64,000 nucleotides of DNA from Oncomelania hupensis (taxonomy: Eukaryota > Mollusca > Gastropoda > Littorinimorpha > Pomatiopsidae). The position numbers and the translations under genes are program-made. The notes below the pieces were generated by a model. That model saw only the letters and a program-made list of their open reading frames with translations. It searched no databases and was not told where the DNA came from. The stretch covers positions 67,799,104 to 67,863,103 of the forward strand of contig CM072517.1 in the NCBI GenBank assembly GCA_036898135.1, written 5' to 3'. Every line of letters starts with the position of its first letter. Position 1 is the first letter of the stretch. This document shows, one piece after another, positions 62,297 to 64,000 of the stretch.

Positions 62297-63390
62297 AACT
62301 AAACTAAGCTAAATTAAAACTTAATTAAAACTAAATATTATACTAGTCAATAAACTGGACAAAATTAGGTTAAACTTCAAGTAAACCAAACCGACCTAAA
62401 CTATATAAATTAAATGTAACTGATTTAAGTTCTTTCTTTAAAGAAAGACAAAGCAAAAACAACACACACATAGACACACACACACCCCCACACCCACACA
62501 CACACACACACCAACACACACACCAACACACACACACTCAAGGCCTTCTATTGTGTTGATGTGTAGGTGTTATAATACACACATTAACCCCGCATAACTC
62601 CACATGTTACTACTGTCATTTCAGGTCATCTTCACTGGGACTATAGGCCCCTTTATTTCCAGTGACATGGCATTGGATGACGTCACTGTGACTGATGGAT
62701 CATGTGACCTCACAGGTTGGTAAAAAATATCAATTAAAGAATTTAATGAGAAAATAGATTCAAATGAAGTCAAGTCAGCAAGTCTTTATTCTACAGAAAA
62801 GAGATGCCTATCCTTTGCAACTTTAGGAGAGAGAGAGAGAGAGAACATTTTTTTCCATTTGCAAAGATCTTCATGTTTTATTTAGATTATATAGTAAGCC
62901 TATTACAGGACCATCAGTTAGAAGAAGAAGAAGAAGAAGAAGAAGAAGAAGAAGAAGAAGAAGAAGAAGAAGAAGAAGAAGAAGAAGAAGAAGAAGAAGA
63001 AGAAGAAGAATGAGGAGGAGAAGGAGAAAAAAAAGAAGAAGAATGAGGAGAAGAAGAAGAAGAAGAAGATACATGCCTCGCGTGTTGCCCGTGGTATTCA
63101 GGGCTGTAGACGTTCGTGTTAAGGAGAGGGTTGGGAGGAGTGAGGAGAGGAACATAGGAACATACTCATATTTCTACTTGTCCCACTCTTTCTAAAATAA
63201 ATGCAAATTTTTGTAGAAAGCGCAGTTTAATCTTTCAGGAATAGTTAACTGTATACTCTGTGTTGATCAACGGCAGGTTCTCCAGACACAACGCCAGCAA
63301 CGACGAAACACGCTACACCAACACCCACAACCGCCACGCCAACTACCACATCACCATTTGCGTCAGTAAATGTCAGTGCAATCCAGACAG
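59933..63390 (+). CDS. Gene B: MAM-domain paralogue of gene A, 5' part (exons 1-5; continues beyond window)
   Basis: Five exons with the same lengths and phases as gene A: 64, 168, 257, 91 and 114 bp. They encode the signal peptide ('MGTMTILLLCVILCTVASIA'), one complete MAM domain and a Thr/Pro linker. Exon 1 and exon 2 are nearly identical to gene A, while exon 3 is strongly diverged. Sequence matching the end of gene A intron 5 continues to the window edge, so exon 6 should lie about 180 bp beyond it. Intron 3 carries a young RTE-like LINE instead of the MULE-like element and solo LTR of gene A. Confidence 0.88.
60333..60500 (+). CDS. Gene B exon 2: MAM, N-terminal part
   Basis: 168 bp. 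'GNPHDDFDWTLHQGG' replaces 'GNDHDDFDWDLHQGG' of gene A; only about three residues differ in 56. Confidence 0.9.
60575..60755. repeat. Intron 2 (TAG)n microsatellite of gene B
   Basis: TAG/CAG/TGG-interrupted array, the counterpart of 37953-38030 but without the TCA block. Confidence 0.9.
60771..61027 (+). CDS. Gene B exon 3: MAM core, fast-diverging
   Basis: 257 bp: 'GHYIYTEASAPRQTSDKATI', 'SCLTFWYNMYGSGIWTLIM' and 'GNQGHIWQMANITIDTS'. The conserved MAM residues (Cys, FWY, NQG..W) remain, while ~26 other positions differ from gene A. Confidence 0.9.
61055..61189. repeat. (GAT)n microsatellite in gene B intron 3
   Basis: GAT-rich tract between exon 3 and the LINE tail. Confidence 0.9.
61190..62040 (-). 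mobile_element. RTE-like LINE, 5'-truncated, open C-terminal frame
   Basis: The minus strand is continuously open from 'IGGRAISNLRFADDIDGLAG' (about 62030-61970) to the end ('RRRGRPKKRWEDNIREW', 'SSVVPLRPQGYGTG', stop at 61198). The tail is (GGATA)n against a (GAT)n array. No frameshift, so it is the youngest copy of this family here. Only the RT motif C-to-tail part was copied. Confidence 0.87.
62172..62295. repeat. (TTC)n(ATT)n microsatellite
   Basis: About 26 TTC units followed by about 16 ATT units. CA-rich DNA follows at 62460-62540. Confidence 0.95.
62625..62715 (+). CDS. Gene B exon 4: MAM, C-terminal part
   Basis: 91 bp: 'VIFTGTIGPFISSDMALDDV', then 'TVTDGSCDLTG'. Donor GTTGGT. The intron just upstream contains the empty site for the gene A solo LTR. 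Confidence 0.9.
62926..63072. repeat. Intron 4 (GAA)n of gene B
   Basis: GAA array, much shorter than the 430-bp array in gene A intron 4. Confidence 0.95.
63277..63390 (+). CDS. Gene B exon 5: Thr/Pro linker
   Basis: 114 bp, phase 1-1: 'TTPATTKHATPTPTTATPTT'. Same length as gene A exon 5 with about seven residue changes, concentrated near its C-terminal end. Confidence 0.87.
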
Positions 63391-63449
63391 GTAAGACAAT
63401 TTGTGTTTAATATACTGCTTATACTCAACCTGTTTGTGGTATTCATAGT

Positions 63450-63700
<251 letters not shown>

Positions 63701-63815
63701 ACGAATAAAAACAACCAATTCCGTATATCTGTCGTCTGACCGTGACGCAAAGCTCCCAAAAGCGTGTCAGAGTATTCTTCTTCTTCTTCTTCTTCTTCTT
63801 CTTCTTCTTCTTCTT

Positions 63816-63846
<31 letters not shown>

Positions 63847-64000
63847 TTATTATTATTATTATTATTGAAATTTTTTTAGGTTCTAGGAATTCATTATTAG
63901 CATTAATCACTTGGGTATAGCCAGATCATAGTATTGTCTTTTCACATACCTATTCTAAGCACAGATAAATAGCAAATTTGAGATTGAAACGACAATCTTT

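Overview
The window is eukaryotic and intron-rich, and it is dominated by transposable elements and simple repeats. No bacterial or organellar genes are visible. MAM-domain exons joined by Thr/Pro-rich linkers, many families of tRNA- and 5S-derived SINEs, L2/CR1-, RTE- and Rex1-like LINEs and Ty3/gypsy-type LTR elements fit an invertebrate. My best guess is a lophotrochozoan, probably a gastropod mollusc, but this is inference: no diagnostic host gene proves it.

The host content is a tandem family of secreted or membrane-anchored MAM-domain genes on the + strand. Gene A (37244-57124) is complete: 15 coding exons, all GT-AG, with exon lengths that sum to a multiple of three (760 residues). It encodes a signal peptide, MAM 1, a Thr/Pro linker, MAM 2, a mucin-like linker and two divergent MAM-like modules. 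Gene B starts at 59933, keeps the same exon lengths and phases for exons 1-5, and runs off the right edge. Upstream lies a broken 3' part of a third copy ('Z'; exon 12-like at 18526, exon 15-like at 22354, membrane-anchor exon and poly(A) signals near 34.1-34.7 kb). Starts of A and B are 22.69 kb apart. Flanks, introns, LINE insertions and 3' regions align between the units, so lineage-specific insertions can be recognised by empty sites in the sister unit.

Layout: 0-1.2 kb, LINE fragments. 1.2-4.2 kb, a pogo-like DNA transposon holding a Tc1-like transposon, which itself holds a tRNA-SINE. 4.2-6.3 kb, mostly featureless, with one candidate secreted-protein first exon. 7.0-17.1 kb, an L2/CR1-like LINE split by a 7.6-kb LTR retrotransposon (8451-16082) that has lost RT/RNase H. 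17.4-24.6 kb, a tRNA/5S-chimeric SINE, Z exons, RTE-like LINEs and a probable solo LTR. 25.4-34.05 kb, a near-pristine 8.6-kb LTR element on the - strand with a 1612-codon Gag-Pro-Int-RT-RNaseH ORF. 34-37 kb, the Z 3' end plus two minisatellites expanded relative to the unit downstream. 37.2-57.1 kb, gene A. 57.1-59.9 kb, its membrane-anchor exon, 3' UTR and intergenic spacer. 59.9-64 kb, the 5' part of gene B.

Both LTR elements carry integrase upstream of reverse transcriptase. That is the Ty1/copia-like order known from the Gmr1 group of Ty3/gypsy elements. Microsatellites (GAT, TAG, GAA, GA, CTAT/CTAC) fill the introns. Long leucine-, serine-, methionine- or histidine-rich reading frames over them are artefacts and are not annotated as genes.
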